Origin: JASLDZ01 sp965199975
Lineage (GTDB): Bacteria; Pseudomonadota; Alphaproteobacteria; Caulobacterales; Caulobacteraceae
Reading direction: 5' to 3'
DNA length: 64,000 nucleotides
Assembly: GCA_965199975.1 (NCBI GenBank)
Contig: OZ241340.1
Span: 2,480,001 to 2,544,000, forward strand
In this document: positions 24,187 through 32,536 of the stretch, piece after piece
Layout of the letters: every line of letters starts with the position of its first letter
How positions within the stretch are numbered: the first letter of the stretch is position 1
Translations under genes and position numbers: made by a program
The notes under the pieces: model-generated
The model's database searches: none
What the model saw: only the letters and a program-made list of their open reading frames with translations
Told to the model about the DNA's origin: nothing

Positions 24187-25632
24187 GTGTTCTGGCGCGG
24201 GGTGGTGGGCTACCTGCCGGTCAACCTCGTGCAGATGATCGCCGGCTTCGGCTCCATCTGGGTGTTCACGCGCCTGCTCAGCCCGACAGACTACGGCGAC
24301 TACGCCCTGGGTTTCGCGGTGGCGACGCTGGTGCAGACCTCGCTGCTGGTCTGGAACGAGGCGGCCATGGCGCGCTTCTACGCCGCCGAGCGCGACGGGG
24401 CCGACCGGGCGGCGCTGTTCGCCACGGTCTACCGCACCTTCGGCGTCATGGCGCTGTTCGTGCCGCTGGTCACCGCGGCCGTCACCCTCGCCCTGCCGCT
24501 TTCGTCGGGCGTGCGCCTGGCGCTGGGCGCGGGCGTGCTGTCGGTGGTGGCGCGGAGCGGACTGAAGCTCGCGCAGGAGCGGCGCAAGGCGGCGGGCGCG
24601 GTGGGTGGCTATGTGCTGCTCGACATGGTGCAGACCGGCGGCGGCTTCGTGCTGGGCGTCGCGGCCGTGGCGCTGGGCGCGCGCGGCGCGGGACCGCTGA
24701 TCGGGGTGGGCGCGGCATGTGCGGTGTGCCTCGCCTTCGCGCTGCCGGGAGAGCTGCGCCAGGCGCGCGGCGGGCGCTTCGATCGGGCGCGGCTCGGGCG
24801 CTACGCCGCCTACGGCCTGCCGGTGTCGCTCTCGCTGATGATGAGCCTGGCGCTGGCCACCACCGACCGCTTCGTGCTGGCGGGCGCGCGCGACGCGGCG
24901 ACGGTGGGCGCATATCACGCCGGCTACAGCCTCTCGAACCGTACGCTGGACGTGCTGTTCATCTGGCTCGGAATGGCCGGCGGCCCCGCCGCCATCTCGG
25001 CGCTCGAGGGCGGCGGCGAGGCGGCGCTGCGCAAGGTGGCCAGGAGCCAGGCCGAGCTGATGGTGCTGATCTCCGTCCCTGCGGCCGTCGGCTTGGCGCT
25101 GGTGGCGCGGCCCTTGGCCGACCTGATGGTGGGACCCGCGCTGCGCGCTGACGCTGCGCGGGTGACGCCATGGATCGCGGCGGGCGGCCTGTGCGGCGGA
25201 CTGACGACCTATTACCTCCACACCGCGTTCACCCTGGCGCGCCGCACCCGGAGCCTGCTGCTGGCCTGGATGCTGCCGGCGGGGCTCAACCTGGGCCTGA
25301 CGCTGTGGCTCATTCCGCTCTACGGCCTGGACGGCGCCATGTGGGCGACCACCGCCTCCTACGCCTTCGGCCTCTGCGCCTCCTACGTGCTGGGCCGCCG
25401 CCATCTGAAGCTGCCGGTGCCGTGGACGACGCTGGGCCAGGCGCTGTTAGCCTCGGGGGCGATGGCCGCCGCCCTCATCCTCCTCCCCTCTTCCGGCGGC
25501 GTGGAGGAGTTGGCGCTCAAGGCGGTGACCGGTGCGGTCGTGTACGCCGTCGTCACGCTCGCCTTGAACGCGGGTGGCGTGCGCGGCCTGCTTTCCCGCG
25601 GCGGCCTCGCCGCACGACTGCGCGCGGCATGA
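24187..25632 (+). CDS. hfsF: Polysaccharide flippase, HfsF type (Wzx/MATE-like)
   Basis: 481 residues, GTG start (MFWRGVVGYLPVNLVQMIAG). About 12-14 hydrophobic segments are distributed along the whole length. The N-terminus has the Wzx-like LLSPTDYGDYALGF pattern (FTRLLSPTDYGDY). The predicted role is to flip the lipid-linked holdfast repeat unit across the inner membrane. It overlaps hfsG by ATGA. Identification as HfsF rests on gene order with hfsE, hfsG and hfsH as much as on sequence. Confidence 0.85.
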   Translation: MFWRGVVGYLPVNLVQMIAGFGSIWVFTRLLSPTDYGDYALGFAVATLVQTSLLVWNEAAMARFYAAERDGADRAALFATVYRTFGVMALFVPLVTAAVTLALPLSSGVRLALGAGVLSVVARSGLKLAQERRKAAGAVGGYVLLDMVQTGGGFVLGVAAVALGARGAGPLIGVGAACAVCLAFALPGELRQARGGRFDRARLGRYAAYGLPVSLSLMMSLALATTDRFVLAGARDAATVGAYHAGYSLSNRTLDVLFIWLGMAGGPAAISALEGGGEAALRKVARSQAELMVLISVPAAVGLALVARPLADLMVGPALRADAARVTPWIAAGGLCGGLTTYYLHTAFTLARRTRSLLLAWMLPAGLNLGLTLWLIPLYGLDGAMWATTASYAFGLCASYVLGRRHLKLPVPWTTLGQALLASGAMAAALILLPSSGGVEELALKAVTGAVVYAVVTLALNAGGVRGLLSRGGLAARLRAA

Positions 25633-26564
25633 GCGGCGAGCGCCTGATCGACGGGCCCGCCTGGGCAGGCGCCGCGCCGCGCCTGTCGGTGCTCTCGCCC
25701 TTCTTCCGCGACGATCCCACCGGCCTCATGCGGGCCCTCGACCGGGAGGCCGCCGCGCTGGCCGGTGCGGTGGAGCTCGTGCTGCTGGACGACGCGGGAG
25801 GCGATGACGCGCTCTGCGTCCGCGCCGCGGAGGCCGCCGGAACGATGCGGCTTCCCACCCGGCTGATCCGGCTCGACGCCAACGCCGGCCGCGCGCGCGG
25901 GCGAAACCGGCTCGCCGCCGAGGCGCGCGGCGGCCACCTGCTGTTCCTCGACAGCGACATGGCGCCCGACCGTCCCGACTTCCTGCAGCGCTGGCTGGCG
26001 CTCGCCGATGAGGGCGTCCCCGCCGCAGTCGGCGGCTTCACGCTCGACCAGGCGCGTCCCGGCCCCGAGCACCGCCTGCACCACGCGCTGCAGATGCGCG
26101 CCGAATGCCTCCCCGCCCAGGTCCGCACCCTGCAGCCGGAGAAGTACGTCTTCACCTCCAACCTGTTGGTGCGCCGCGATGTGCTGGCCGCCGAACCGTT
26201 CGACGAAGGCTTCCGCGGCTGGGGCTGGGAGGATGTGGAGTGGGGCATGCGCGTCGCCGCCCGCTACGGCGTGCGCCACGTGGACAACAGCGCCACCCAC
26301 CTCGGGCTCGACACCGCGCCCGCTCTCCTGGCCAAGTACGAAGGCTCGGGCTTCAACTTCAGCCGGGTGCTGGCCCGCCACCCGGACGTGATCCGCCGCT
26401 ATCCCAGCTATCGCGTCGCCCGCCTGATCCGGCGGCTGCCCGCCCGCGGCCTGCTGCGCGGCGTGCTCAGACAGCTGGCGCTGGCCGAGCACGCCCCGCT
26501 GGCCGCCCGCATCGCGGCGGCCAAGGCCTTCCGCGCCGCCACCTACGCCGAGGTGGTGGGATGA
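25629..26564 (+). CDS. hfsG: Family-2 glycosyltransferase, HfsG type
   Basis: 311 residues. The start overlaps hfsF and the stop overlaps hfsH (ATGA in both cases). The GT-A fold shows LSVLSPFFRDD, ELVLLDDAGGDD, NAGRARGRNRLA, LLFLDSDMAP (DXD-type metal site) and FRGWGWEDVEWGMR (acceptor ED motif). It has no membrane segment and probably acts at the cytoplasmic face, extending the holdfast repeat unit, likely adding GlcNAc-type sugars. HfsG assignment follows cluster order. Confidence 0.87.
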   Translation: MSGERLIDGPAWAGAAPRLSVLSPFFRDDPTGLMRALDREAAALAGAVELVLLDDAGGDDALCVRAAEAAGTMRLPTRLIRLDANAGRARGRNRLAAEARGGHLLFLDSDMAPDRPDFLQRWLALADEGVPAAVGGFTLDQARPGPEHRLHHALQMRAECLPAQVRTLQPEKYVFTSNLLVRRDVLAAEPFDEGFRGWGWEDVEWGMRVAARYGVRHVDNSATHLGLDTAPALLAKYEGSGFNFSRVLARHPDVIRRYPSYRVARLIRRLPARGLLRGVLRQLALAEHAPLAARIAAAKAFRAATYAEVVG

Positions 26565-27328
26565 GCGAGACGGCCGGCGTCTACCGCCCAGACCTGTCGC
26601 TCAAGGGCAAGCTGCGACGCCGCATCGTGCGCCTGCAGCACCGCCGCCCGGCCCCGAGCGCGCCAGGCGCGCCGTGGGTGACCTTTTCCTTCGACGACGC
26701 GCCGCAGAGCGCCTTCACCGCGGGCCTGCCGGTCCTCGAGGCGCACGCCATCCCGGCCACCCTCTTCGCGTGCTTCGGGCTGGCCGGGACCATCACCGCG
26801 CTGGGCCGGATGATGGACGTGGGCGAGTTGCGCGCAGCGGCCGCGCGAGGGCACGAGATCGGCTGCCACACCTTTTCGCACCGCGACCTTGGACAGGCTA
26901 GCGCCGCCGAGACGGCCGACGAGCTCGCCACTAACCTGCGTGGCTTCGGCCAGGCCGGGCTGCCGGCCCCGCAGACCTTCGCCTATCCCTACGGCGACGT
27001 ATGCGCTGCGGCCAAGGCGGTGTGCGGAGCGCGCTTCGCGGTCTCGCGCGCCCTGCACCCCGGACGCGTGACGAAGGGCGCGGACCTGGCGCAAGCGCCC
27101 GCCACAACCACCGACGGGCCCGGCGGCGAGGCCGCCGCACTGGCCGCCCTGCGGGAAACCGCCGCGCGCGGCGGCTGGCTCTTCCTCTACGGCCACCAGG
27201 TCAGCACCACTCCGGGCGAGTTCGCCACCCACCCCGCCGCCCTGGGCCGCCTCGCCGCGGCCACGCGCGAGCTGGGCGTCGAGCCCGTCACCTCGGCGGA
27301 AGGCGCGCGCCGCTTGATCGCAGGCTGA
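26561..27328 (+). CDS. hfsH: Polysaccharide deacetylase, HfsH type
   Basis: 255 residues with the NodB homology domain: TFSFDDAPQS (catalytic Asp and metal Asp), EIGCHTFSHRDLG (H-x3-H metal site) and TFAYPYGD (R/P-x-Y-G motif). The final helix region includes WLFLYGHQVS with the late catalytic His. HfsH removes acetyl groups from holdfast GlcNAc, which governs adhesion and cohesion. It is translationally coupled to hfsG. No export signal is seen, in line with a cytoplasmic enzyme working before flipping. Confidence 0.88.
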   Translation: MSETAGVYRPDLSLKGKLRRRIVRLQHRRPAPSAPGAPWVTFSFDDAPQSAFTAGLPVLEAHAIPATLFACFGLAGTITALGRMMDVGELRAAAARGHEIGCHTFSHRDLGQASAAETADELATNLRGFGQAGLPAPQTFAYPYGDVCAAAKAVCGARFAVSRALHPGRVTKGADLAQAPATTTDGPGGEAAALAALRETAARGGWLFLYGHQVSTTPGEFATHPAALGRLAAATRELGVEPVTSAEGARRLIAG

Positions 27329-27386
27329 GCGCGTGTGACCAGCGCGCTTCCGCGGGCGTTGGCGCAACGCTCGCGGCGGGGGCCGC

Positions 27387-28466
27387 ATGACCGAAGACTC
27401 ACCACCGAAGATGCGCGATCGGCTGCTGCCCGGGATCTTCGTGGCGCGCACCCTGTTCGTGCTCGGCGCGGCGGCGGCCTTCGTACTCTCCGCCAAGCTG
27501 GCCCCGCTGTTCCTGCTGATCTTCGGCGCGGTGGTGGTGGCGGTGATCCTGCGCTCCGTCGCCGACCCGCTGACGCGGTGGACGCCGATCAAGGGCGGCT
27601 GGAGCGTGCTGGCGGCGGTGCTCGTGGTGGTCGCGGTGCTGGCGGGGGTCAGCTATCTGTTCGGCCGTCAGGTGGCCGACCAGGCCAACGCGCTGAGCGA
27701 GCAGGTGCCGCGCGCCTGGGACACCCTGCAGACCCGCCTCTCGGCCACGCCCATCGGCGCGCAGGTGCTGGAGCAGCTGAAGTCGGCGCTGGGCCAGGCC
27801 GACCGAGTGTTCGCGCTGGCGCCCAAGTTCGCGCTCGGCTTCGCCTCTGGCGTGACGACGCTGGTGCTGGTGCTGGTGGCGGGCGTGTACCTGGCGATCC
27901 ACCCCGCCCAGTCGCGCGACGGGATCCTGACCATGGCGCCCAAGGCGCATCGCGAGCGCCTGCGCTATGTGATGGACTGCACGGGCCGGGCGCTGAAGGG
28001 CTGGTTCAAGGCGCAGCTGGTCTCCATGCTGCTGGTGGGTTCGCTGGTGGGGCTGGGGCTGTGGCCGCTGGGCGTGCCCTCGCCGCTGGCGCTGGGGCTG
28101 TTCGCGGGCGCCGCGCAGTTCGTGCCGGTGGTCGGGCCCATCGTGTCGGCGCTTCCCGCCTTGATCCTGGCCGCCACCAACGGGCCAGAGCAGGCGGGGC
28201 TCACGCTGGCGCTGTTCGTCTGCGTTTCGCAGCTGGAGTCGAACTTCATCACGCCGATGGTGCAGAAGAACGTCGCCTCGCTCCCGGTGGTGTTCGGCAT
28301 CTTCGCGGTGGTGGGCTTCGGCGGCCTCCTGGGCCCGCTAGGCGTGCTGTTCGCCACCCCCATGGCGCTGACGCTCTACACCCTGACCACCCTCCTCTAC
28401 CGCCAGGACGTGCTGGGCGAGAACATGCGCGCGCCTGGCGAGCCGCGGTCCCAAAAATCGAGCTGA
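27387..28466 (+). CDS. AI-2E/PerM-family membrane transporter
   Basis: 359 residues with the family pattern: two close N-terminal helices (FVLGAAAAFVLSAKLAPLFLLI), a third helix (WSVLAAVLVVVAVLAGVSYL), an amphipathic domain of about 80 residues, then a C-terminal bundle (e.g. QFVPVVGPIVSALPALILAA, ESNFITPMVQ). The family ranges from TqsA autoinducer exporters to sodium/proton antiporters, so the substrate is open. It starts 58 bases after hfsH on the same strand and may be in the same transcript. Confidence 0.87.
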   Translation: MTEDSPPKMRDRLLPGIFVARTLFVLGAAAAFVLSAKLAPLFLLIFGAVVVAVILRSVADPLTRWTPIKGGWSVLAAVLVVVAVLAGVSYLFGRQVADQANALSEQVPRAWDTLQTRLSATPIGAQVLEQLKSALGQADRVFALAPKFALGFASGVTTLVLVLVAGVYLAIHPAQSRDGILTMAPKAHRERLRYVMDCTGRALKGWFKAQLVSMLLVGSLVGLGLWPLGVPSPLALGLFAGAAQFVPVVGPIVSALPALILAATNGPEQAGLTLALFVCVSQLESNFITPMVQKNVASLPVVFGIFAVVGFGGLLGPLGVLFATPMALTLYTLTTLLYRQDVLGENMRAPGEPRSQKSS

Positions 28467-28519
28467 TCTCTCCACCCCCGCGTGGGGTGCGTTATCTTCT
28501 CCCGCGCCTGAGGTGGGAG

Positions 28520-28532
28520 CCGGACAGTCCGG
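28520..28532. repeat. 13-base palindrome CCGGACAGTCCGG, copy 1
   Basis: Perfect odd-centred palindrome between the AI-2E transporter and the BamE-like lipoprotein gene. The same 13-mer recurs at 59469-59481 and 59532-59544 (the latter with T at the centre). Dyad symmetry suggests a dimeric protein site or a repeat family. Confidence 0.7.
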
Positions 28533-28546
28533 ACGGACTCGCGCGG

Positions 28547-28561
28547 CCCCCGCGACGGGGG
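28547..28561. terminator. Hairpin between converging genes, possible bidirectional terminator
   Basis: CCCCCG-CGA-CGGGGG forms a 6-base-pair stem with a 3-base loop between the AI-2E gene and the stop of the minus-strand lipoprotein gene. There is no T-tract. The position between converging genes is what suggests termination. Confidence 0.4.
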
Positions 28562-28567
28562 AACAAG

Positions 28568-28876
28568 TCACAGGCCTGGCGCGTGCATCTCGCCGTGGTT
28601 GGCGTTGCGCACGAGACGTCCCTGAGGGTCGAACACGAAGCCGTAGGCCAGCCGCTGGTGCGAGCGCACGCCCACATAGCCCCGCCAGCGCTCCAGGATT
28701 TGGCCCTCGGGCAGGTAGCTGCGGTTCGCCGGCGGACCGAGCGCCGAGACGATCTCGGCCTCGGTGGACACGCCCGGTCGCCAGACGGGAACGTCCACCG
28801 GCGTCATGCGGTCGGCCATCGACTGGCAGCCCGCCAGGGCGCCCGCCAGGGTGGCGATGACAAGCGTGCGCCTCAT
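28568..28876 (-). CDS. Small BamE-like (SmpA/OmlA-type) lipoprotein
   Basis: 102 residues. The start overlaps the stop of trmJ (ATGA at 28873-28876). The signal peptide ends in the lipobox LAGC, giving a diacylated Cys. The mature part reads WRPGVSTEAEIVSALGPP ... RWRGYVGV ... YGFVFDPQGRLV, the pattern of the BamE fold (helix, then three strands with a phi-DxxGRV end). It may be a BamE paralogue or another outer-membrane-anchored small lipoprotein. Confidence 0.65.
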   Translation of the reverse strand: MRRTLVIATLAGALAGCQSMADRMTPVDVPVWRPGVSTEAEIVSALGPPANRSYLPEGQILERWRGYVGVRSHQRLAYGFVFDPQGRLVRNANHGEMHAPGL

Positions 28877-29652
28877 GGCCTGTCCCTCTCGGCGGCGGCG
28901 GCGGCCAGCTTGGCGAGGGTGCGCCCACGGCCGCGCACCAGCGCCGTCACCACGCCGCGGAAGGTGCGCGCCTCCTGGTCGGAGAAGCGTGCGCGCGAGA
29001 GCGCCACGCGCAGGTTGCGCACCATGGCGGGCTTCTTCTGCGGCGGATGGAAGAAGCCGGCGTGATCCAGTTCGTCCTCCAGCTGGCCGAACAGGCCCGC
29101 CATCGCCTCCCCGTCGGCGGGGGGCGGGGCGTCGCGGAAGGCGGTGGGAACCGCGGCGTCCTGCGTCAGGCGCCACTCGTAGGCGTTGACGGCCACCGCC
29201 TGCGCGAGGTTGAGCGAGCGGAAGCGCACGTCCACCGGCACGGTGACGATCGCCTTGCACAGCGCGATGTCGGCGCTCTCCAGCCCCGCCCGCTCGGCCC
29301 CGAACAGCATTCCACAGCGCACGCCCACCGCGCACTCGCCCGCCAGCGCCTGCGCCGCCTCGCGCGGGGTGAGCACCGGCAGCACCGTCTCGCGCGGCCG
29401 GGCGGTGGCGGCGTGCACCACGGCGAGATCGGCGATCGCCTCGCCGACCGAGCCGAAGACGCGCGCCTCGTCCAGCGGCCAGTCGGCGCCGGAGGCCGAC
29501 GCCCAGGCGCGGCCCTGCGGCCAGCCGTCCCTCGGGTTCACCAGCCGCAGCTCGGCGAGGCCGAAATTGGCCATCGCCCGCGCGCAGGCGCCGATGTTCT
29601 CGGCCAGCTGCGGCTGATCGAGGATCACCACGGGAGGAAGAGCATCGCTCAT
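28873..29652 (-). CDS. trmJ: tRNA (cytidine/uridine-2'-O-)-methyltransferase TrmJ
   Basis: 259-residue SPOUT-class methyltransferase. PPVVILDQPQLAENIGACAR is the conserved start with the Asn/Arg of the catalytic centre. GMLFGAERAGLES and VPVDVRFRSLNLAQAVAVNAYE are the knot motifs 2 and 3 that bind SAM. The C-terminal about 80-residue extension (FHPPQKKPAMVRNL) is the TrmJ helical domain. It 2'-O-methylates position 32 of several tRNAs. It is divergent from the glycine-zipper gene by 139 bases and coupled to a small lipoprotein gene. Confidence 0.92.
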   Translation of the reverse strand: MSDALPPVVILDQPQLAENIGACARAMANFGLAELRLVNPRDGWPQGRAWASASGADWPLDEARVFGSVGEAIADLAVVHAATARPRETVLPVLTPREAAQALAGECAVGVRCGMLFGAERAGLESADIALCKAIVTVPVDVRFRSLNLAQAVAVNAYEWRLTQDAAVPTAFRDAPPPADGEAMAGLFGQLEDELDHAGFFHPPQKKPAMVRNLRVALSRARFSDQEARTFRGVVTALVRGRGRTLAKLAAAAAERDRP

Positions 29653-29791
29653 CGCCCCAGTCGTAAGGCGATCCGCGCCATTTCGGAAGCTGACGACCGG
29701 GCGCCGAAGCCGTTCAGGGAGCCTTCAGCCGCCAAGGTTGTTTATCGCCAGACCCGAGCGCCCAAGCTCGACCATCGAAGGACCTCACTCC

Positions 29792-30526
29792 ATGCGCAAG
29801 CTCGTCATCGCCGGCGGCCTGGCCGCCGCGACCCTCGCGGGCCTGCCCGCCATCGCCAACGCCCAGGTCAGCTGCGTCAATCCCACCAACAACACGACCA
29901 CCGGCGCCCTCGTCGGCGCCGCGGGTGGGGCCGCGGCCGGCGCGCTGATCGACCACCGCAACCGCGGCCAGGGCGCGATCCTGGGCGCGCTCGGCGGCGC
30001 TGTGCTCGGCGGCGTAGTGGGCCACAACCAGACCCGCTGCCCCGCCGGATACTATGCGTACGACCGGTCGTCTGGAGAGTATTACGACAACGCCGGCGCC
30101 CGCTACTATCCGCAGGGCGGGGCCCAGGGCGGGCCCGGATACGCCGCCCAGGGCGAGCCCGGCTACGGCCCGCAACGCGGTCCCGGTTACGAACCGCAGG
30201 GTGGGCCCGGCTATGGCGCGCCCGCGGCGGGTGGCTACGGCGCCACCGACCGCTACGGCTATTGGCGTGGTGCGGGTGAGGGCATTCGCGCCCGCTCAGA
30301 CTTCCTGCAGCAGCGCATTGATCGCAGTGCGCAATCAGGCCGCCTCAGCCGCCGGGAGGCTGCCAACGCCTACGCCGACCTGAACGACATTCGTCGCCAG
30401 GACGAGAGATTGCGGGCGCGCGACGGCGGTCGACTCAATGGGCCGGACCGCCAGTATCTGCAGGACCGCCTCGACCGTTCGTTCCGTAACCTGCATTTCG
30501 ATAGGGCGGACAACAACGGCTACTAG
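29792..30526 (+). CDS. Glycine-zipper 2TM domain envelope protein
   Basis: 244 residues with a signal peptide (MRKLVIAGGLAAATLAGLPAIANA). It is followed by a glycine zipper (GALVGAAGGAAAGALIDH, GAILGALGGAVLGGVVGH) as in 17-kDa surface-antigen-like proteins. The middle section has Gly/Pro/Tyr-rich degenerate repeats (GGPGYAAQGEPGYGPQ-type). The C-terminus is a charged helical region (LQQRIDRSAQSGRLSRREA) typical of a small alpha-hairpin. ATG 29792 is preceded by GAAGGA; an earlier in-frame start at 29738 lacks the signal peptide position. Function unknown, probably envelope-associated. Confidence 0.8.
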   Translation: MRKLVIAGGLAAATLAGLPAIANAQVSCVNPTNNTTTGALVGAAGGAAAGALIDHRNRGQGAILGALGGAVLGGVVGHNQTRCPAGYYAYDRSSGEYYDNAGARYYPQGGAQGGPGYAAQGEPGYGPQRGPGYEPQGGPGYGAPAAGGYGATDRYGYWRGAGEGIRARSDFLQQRIDRSAQSGRLSRREAANAYADLNDIRRQDERLRARDGGRLNGPDRQYLQDRLDRSFRNLHFDRADNNGY

Positions 30527-30537
30527 GCCGTTGGAGA

Positions 30538-30564
30538 GAGGCGGGCGGGTTCACCGCCCGCCTC
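30538..30564 (+). terminator. Strong hairpin between glycine-zipper gene and icd
   Basis: Perfect 11-base-pair inverted repeat (GAGGCGGGCGG / CCGCCCGCCTC) around a 5-base loop GTTCA, 12 bases after the stop codon. The following sequence lacks a run of T, so it is either an L-shaped terminator typical of GC-rich genomes or a transcript stabiliser. Confidence 0.65.
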
Positions 30565-30641
30565 CACTCCGCTACAAGGCCCGCGACCCAAGCGCCGCCG
30601 CCCGCCGGCGGCGCTTCCATGATTAGACCTGAGCGAGCCGA

Positions 30642-31871
30642 ATGAGCCTCTCCAAGATCAAGGTAGCTAATCCCGTCGTAGATCTCGACGGTGACGAAAT
30701 GACCCGAATCATCTGGAAGATGATCAAGGACAAGCTGGTCTTTCCCTATCTTGATCTCGCGCTCGAGTACTATGACCTGGGCGTCGAGCACCGCGACGCC
30801 ACCGACGACCAAGTGACGATCGACGCCGCCCACGCCATCCAGAAGTGGGGCGCAGGTGTCAAGTGCGCGACCATCACCCCCGACGAGGCGCGGGTGGAGG
30901 AGTTCGGCCTCAAGAAGATGTGGAAAAGTCCCAACGGCACCATCCGCAACATCCTGGGCGGGGTGATCTTCCGCGAGCCGATCATCTGCAGGAATGTGCC
31001 GCGGCTTGTGCCGGGCTGGACCCAGCCCATCGTGGTTGGGCGCCACGCCTTCGGCGACCAGTACAAGGCCACCGACTTCCTCATGCCCAGCAAGGGCACC
31101 CTGACCATCAAGTTCGTCGGTGACGACGGGAAGGTGATCGAGCACGAGGTGTACAAGAGCCCGGGCTCGGGCGTTGCGATGGCCATGTACAACCTGGACG
31201 ACTCGATCCGCGACTTCGCTCACGCCAGCTTCCGCTATGCGCTGGACCGCAAGTATCCGTGCTACCTTTCCACCAAGAACACCATCCTCAAGGCCTACGA
31301 CGGTCGCTTCAAGGATATCTTCCAGGAGGTGTTCGACGCCGAGTACGCGGGCAAGTTCAAGGCCGCCGGCATCACTTACGAACACCGCCTGATCGACGAC
31401 ATGGTGGCCTCGGCGTTGAAGTGGTCGGGCGGCTACGTCTGGGCCTGCAAGAACTACGATGGCGACGTGGAGAGCGACATCGTGGCCCAGGGTTTCGGCT
31501 CGCTGGGTCTGATGACGAGCGTCTTGCTCACGCCCGACGGCAAGACGGTGGAGGCCGAGGCCGCGCACGGCACGGTGACGCGCCACTACCGCCAGCACCA
31601 GAAGGGCGAGTCGACCTCCACCAATTCGGTGGCCTCGATCTACGCCTGGACCAAGGGCCTGCAGCACCGCGCCAAACTCGACGACAACGCCGAGCTGCAC
31701 CGCTTCGCGCACATGCTGGAGGAAACCACCGTGGCCACCGTCGAAGGCGGCTCCATGACCAAGGATCTCGCGCTGCTCGTGGGCGACCAACAGGCTTGGC
31801 TCACCACCGAGGGCTTCCTGGACAAGGTGGCGCAGAACCTGCAGCAGCGAATGGGCGCGGCCGGGGCGTGA
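30642..31871 (+). CDS. icd: NADP-dependent isocitrate dehydrogenase
   Basis: 409 residues of the eukaryote-like homodimeric IDH type common in alphaproteobacteria. NPVVDLDGDEMTRIIW opens the protein, KSPNGTIRNILGG holds the isocitrate-binding Ser/Asn/Arg set, RHAFGDQYKATDF follows, and the metal-binding Asp region lies in HRLIDDMVA and YDGDVESDIVAQGFGSLGLM. EAAHGTVTRHYR binds NADP. It oxidatively decarboxylates isocitrate to 2-oxoglutarate in the TCA cycle. The following DUF2939 gene starts 19 bases downstream and may be cotranscribed. Confidence 0.97.
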   Translation: MSLSKIKVANPVVDLDGDEMTRIIWKMIKDKLVFPYLDLALEYYDLGVEHRDATDDQVTIDAAHAIQKWGAGVKCATITPDEARVEEFGLKKMWKSPNGTIRNILGGVIFREPIICRNVPRLVPGWTQPIVVGRHAFGDQYKATDFLMPSKGTLTIKFVGDDGKVIEHEVYKSPGSGVAMAMYNLDDSIRDFAHASFRYALDRKYPCYLSTKNTILKAYDGRFKDIFQEVFDAEYAGKFKAAGITYEHRLIDDMVASALKWSGGYVWACKNYDGDVESDIVAQGFGSLGLMTSVLLTPDGKTVEAEAAHGTVTRHYRQHQKGESTSTNSVASIYAWTKGLQHRAKLDDNAELHRFAHMLEETTVATVEGGSMTKDLALLVGDQQAWLTTEGFLDKVAQNLQQRMGAAGA

Positions 31872-31890
31872 TACGCCGCGCCCTCCGCGC

Positions 31891-32526
31891 ATGAGCGTCG
31901 AGCCCGTCGCCGCACCGCCGCCGGCTCCCACGGCGCGACATGGCCGCGGCGCCGCCGAGTTGCAGCGGGTGGCGGTGCTTCTCGCAGGCGTGGCGCTCGT
32001 GCTGGCGAGCGCGTGGTTGGTCTCCCCCTGGTGGGCCGCTTGGCGCCTGGTGCAAGACGCGCGAGCCGGCGACGCCCCCGCTGTAGCCCGGCGCATGGAC
32101 GCGCCGCTGGTGCGCGAGAGCCTGCAGCCGCAGGTCGAGGCGCGGGTGCGCGCCCGCCTTGCCCGCGCCAAGGCCGCGCCTGCGCCTGATATCTGGGCCC
32201 GCCTGGCGTTGATCGTCGCCCCCGCCGCCGCGGCGCCGGCCGTGCAGGTCGCGGTCAATCCCGCCACCGTGGCCGACGCCATCCGCCACGTCTATGCGCC
32301 CGCCCCCGCCCTCCCCGGCTCGCCCGCCCCGGCTCCGCCGCCTGGCGCAGGCGACCCGCGCTTCGCGGCCATGGGCTATCCAGGCCGGGGCCTGGACCGC
32401 GACTGGGACGGCTTCGACGCCGTGGTGGCGAGCCGCAGCGCGCCTGGCCGCCGCCTCACCCTGCACCTCGTGCGCAATGGCCTCTTTACCTGGCGGCTTG
32501 TGGCCGTCGACCTGCCGCAAGCCTGA
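31891..32526 (+). CDS. DUF2939-family membrane-anchored protein
   Basis: 211 residues. A single N-terminal helix (VAVLLAGVALVLASAWLVSPWWAAWRL) overlaps the DUF2939 signature SPWWAAWRLVQDARAGDAPA, followed by ARRMDAPLVRESLQPQVEAR and a Pro/Ala-rich linker. The C-terminal strand pair (WDGFDAVVASRS, RRLTLHLVRNGLFTWRLVAV) is typical. The family occurs widely in proteobacteria without known function; the bulk is expected in the periplasm. Confidence 0.75.
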   Translation: MSVEPVAAPPPAPTARHGRGAAELQRVAVLLAGVALVLASAWLVSPWWAAWRLVQDARAGDAPAVARRMDAPLVRESLQPQVEARVRARLARAKAAPAPDIWARLALIVAPAAAAPAVQVAVNPATVADAIRHVYAPAPALPGSPAPAPPPGAGDPRFAAMGYPGRGLDRDWDGFDAVVASRSAPGRRLTLHLVRNGLFTWRLVAVDLPQA

Positions 32527-32536
32527 GACCGGCGGG

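Noticed and set aside
22846..25404. Long minus-strand frame opposite hfsE and hfsF
   Set aside because: Low-complexity His/Gln/Arg-rich shadow of the holdfast genes; no motif or plausible start.
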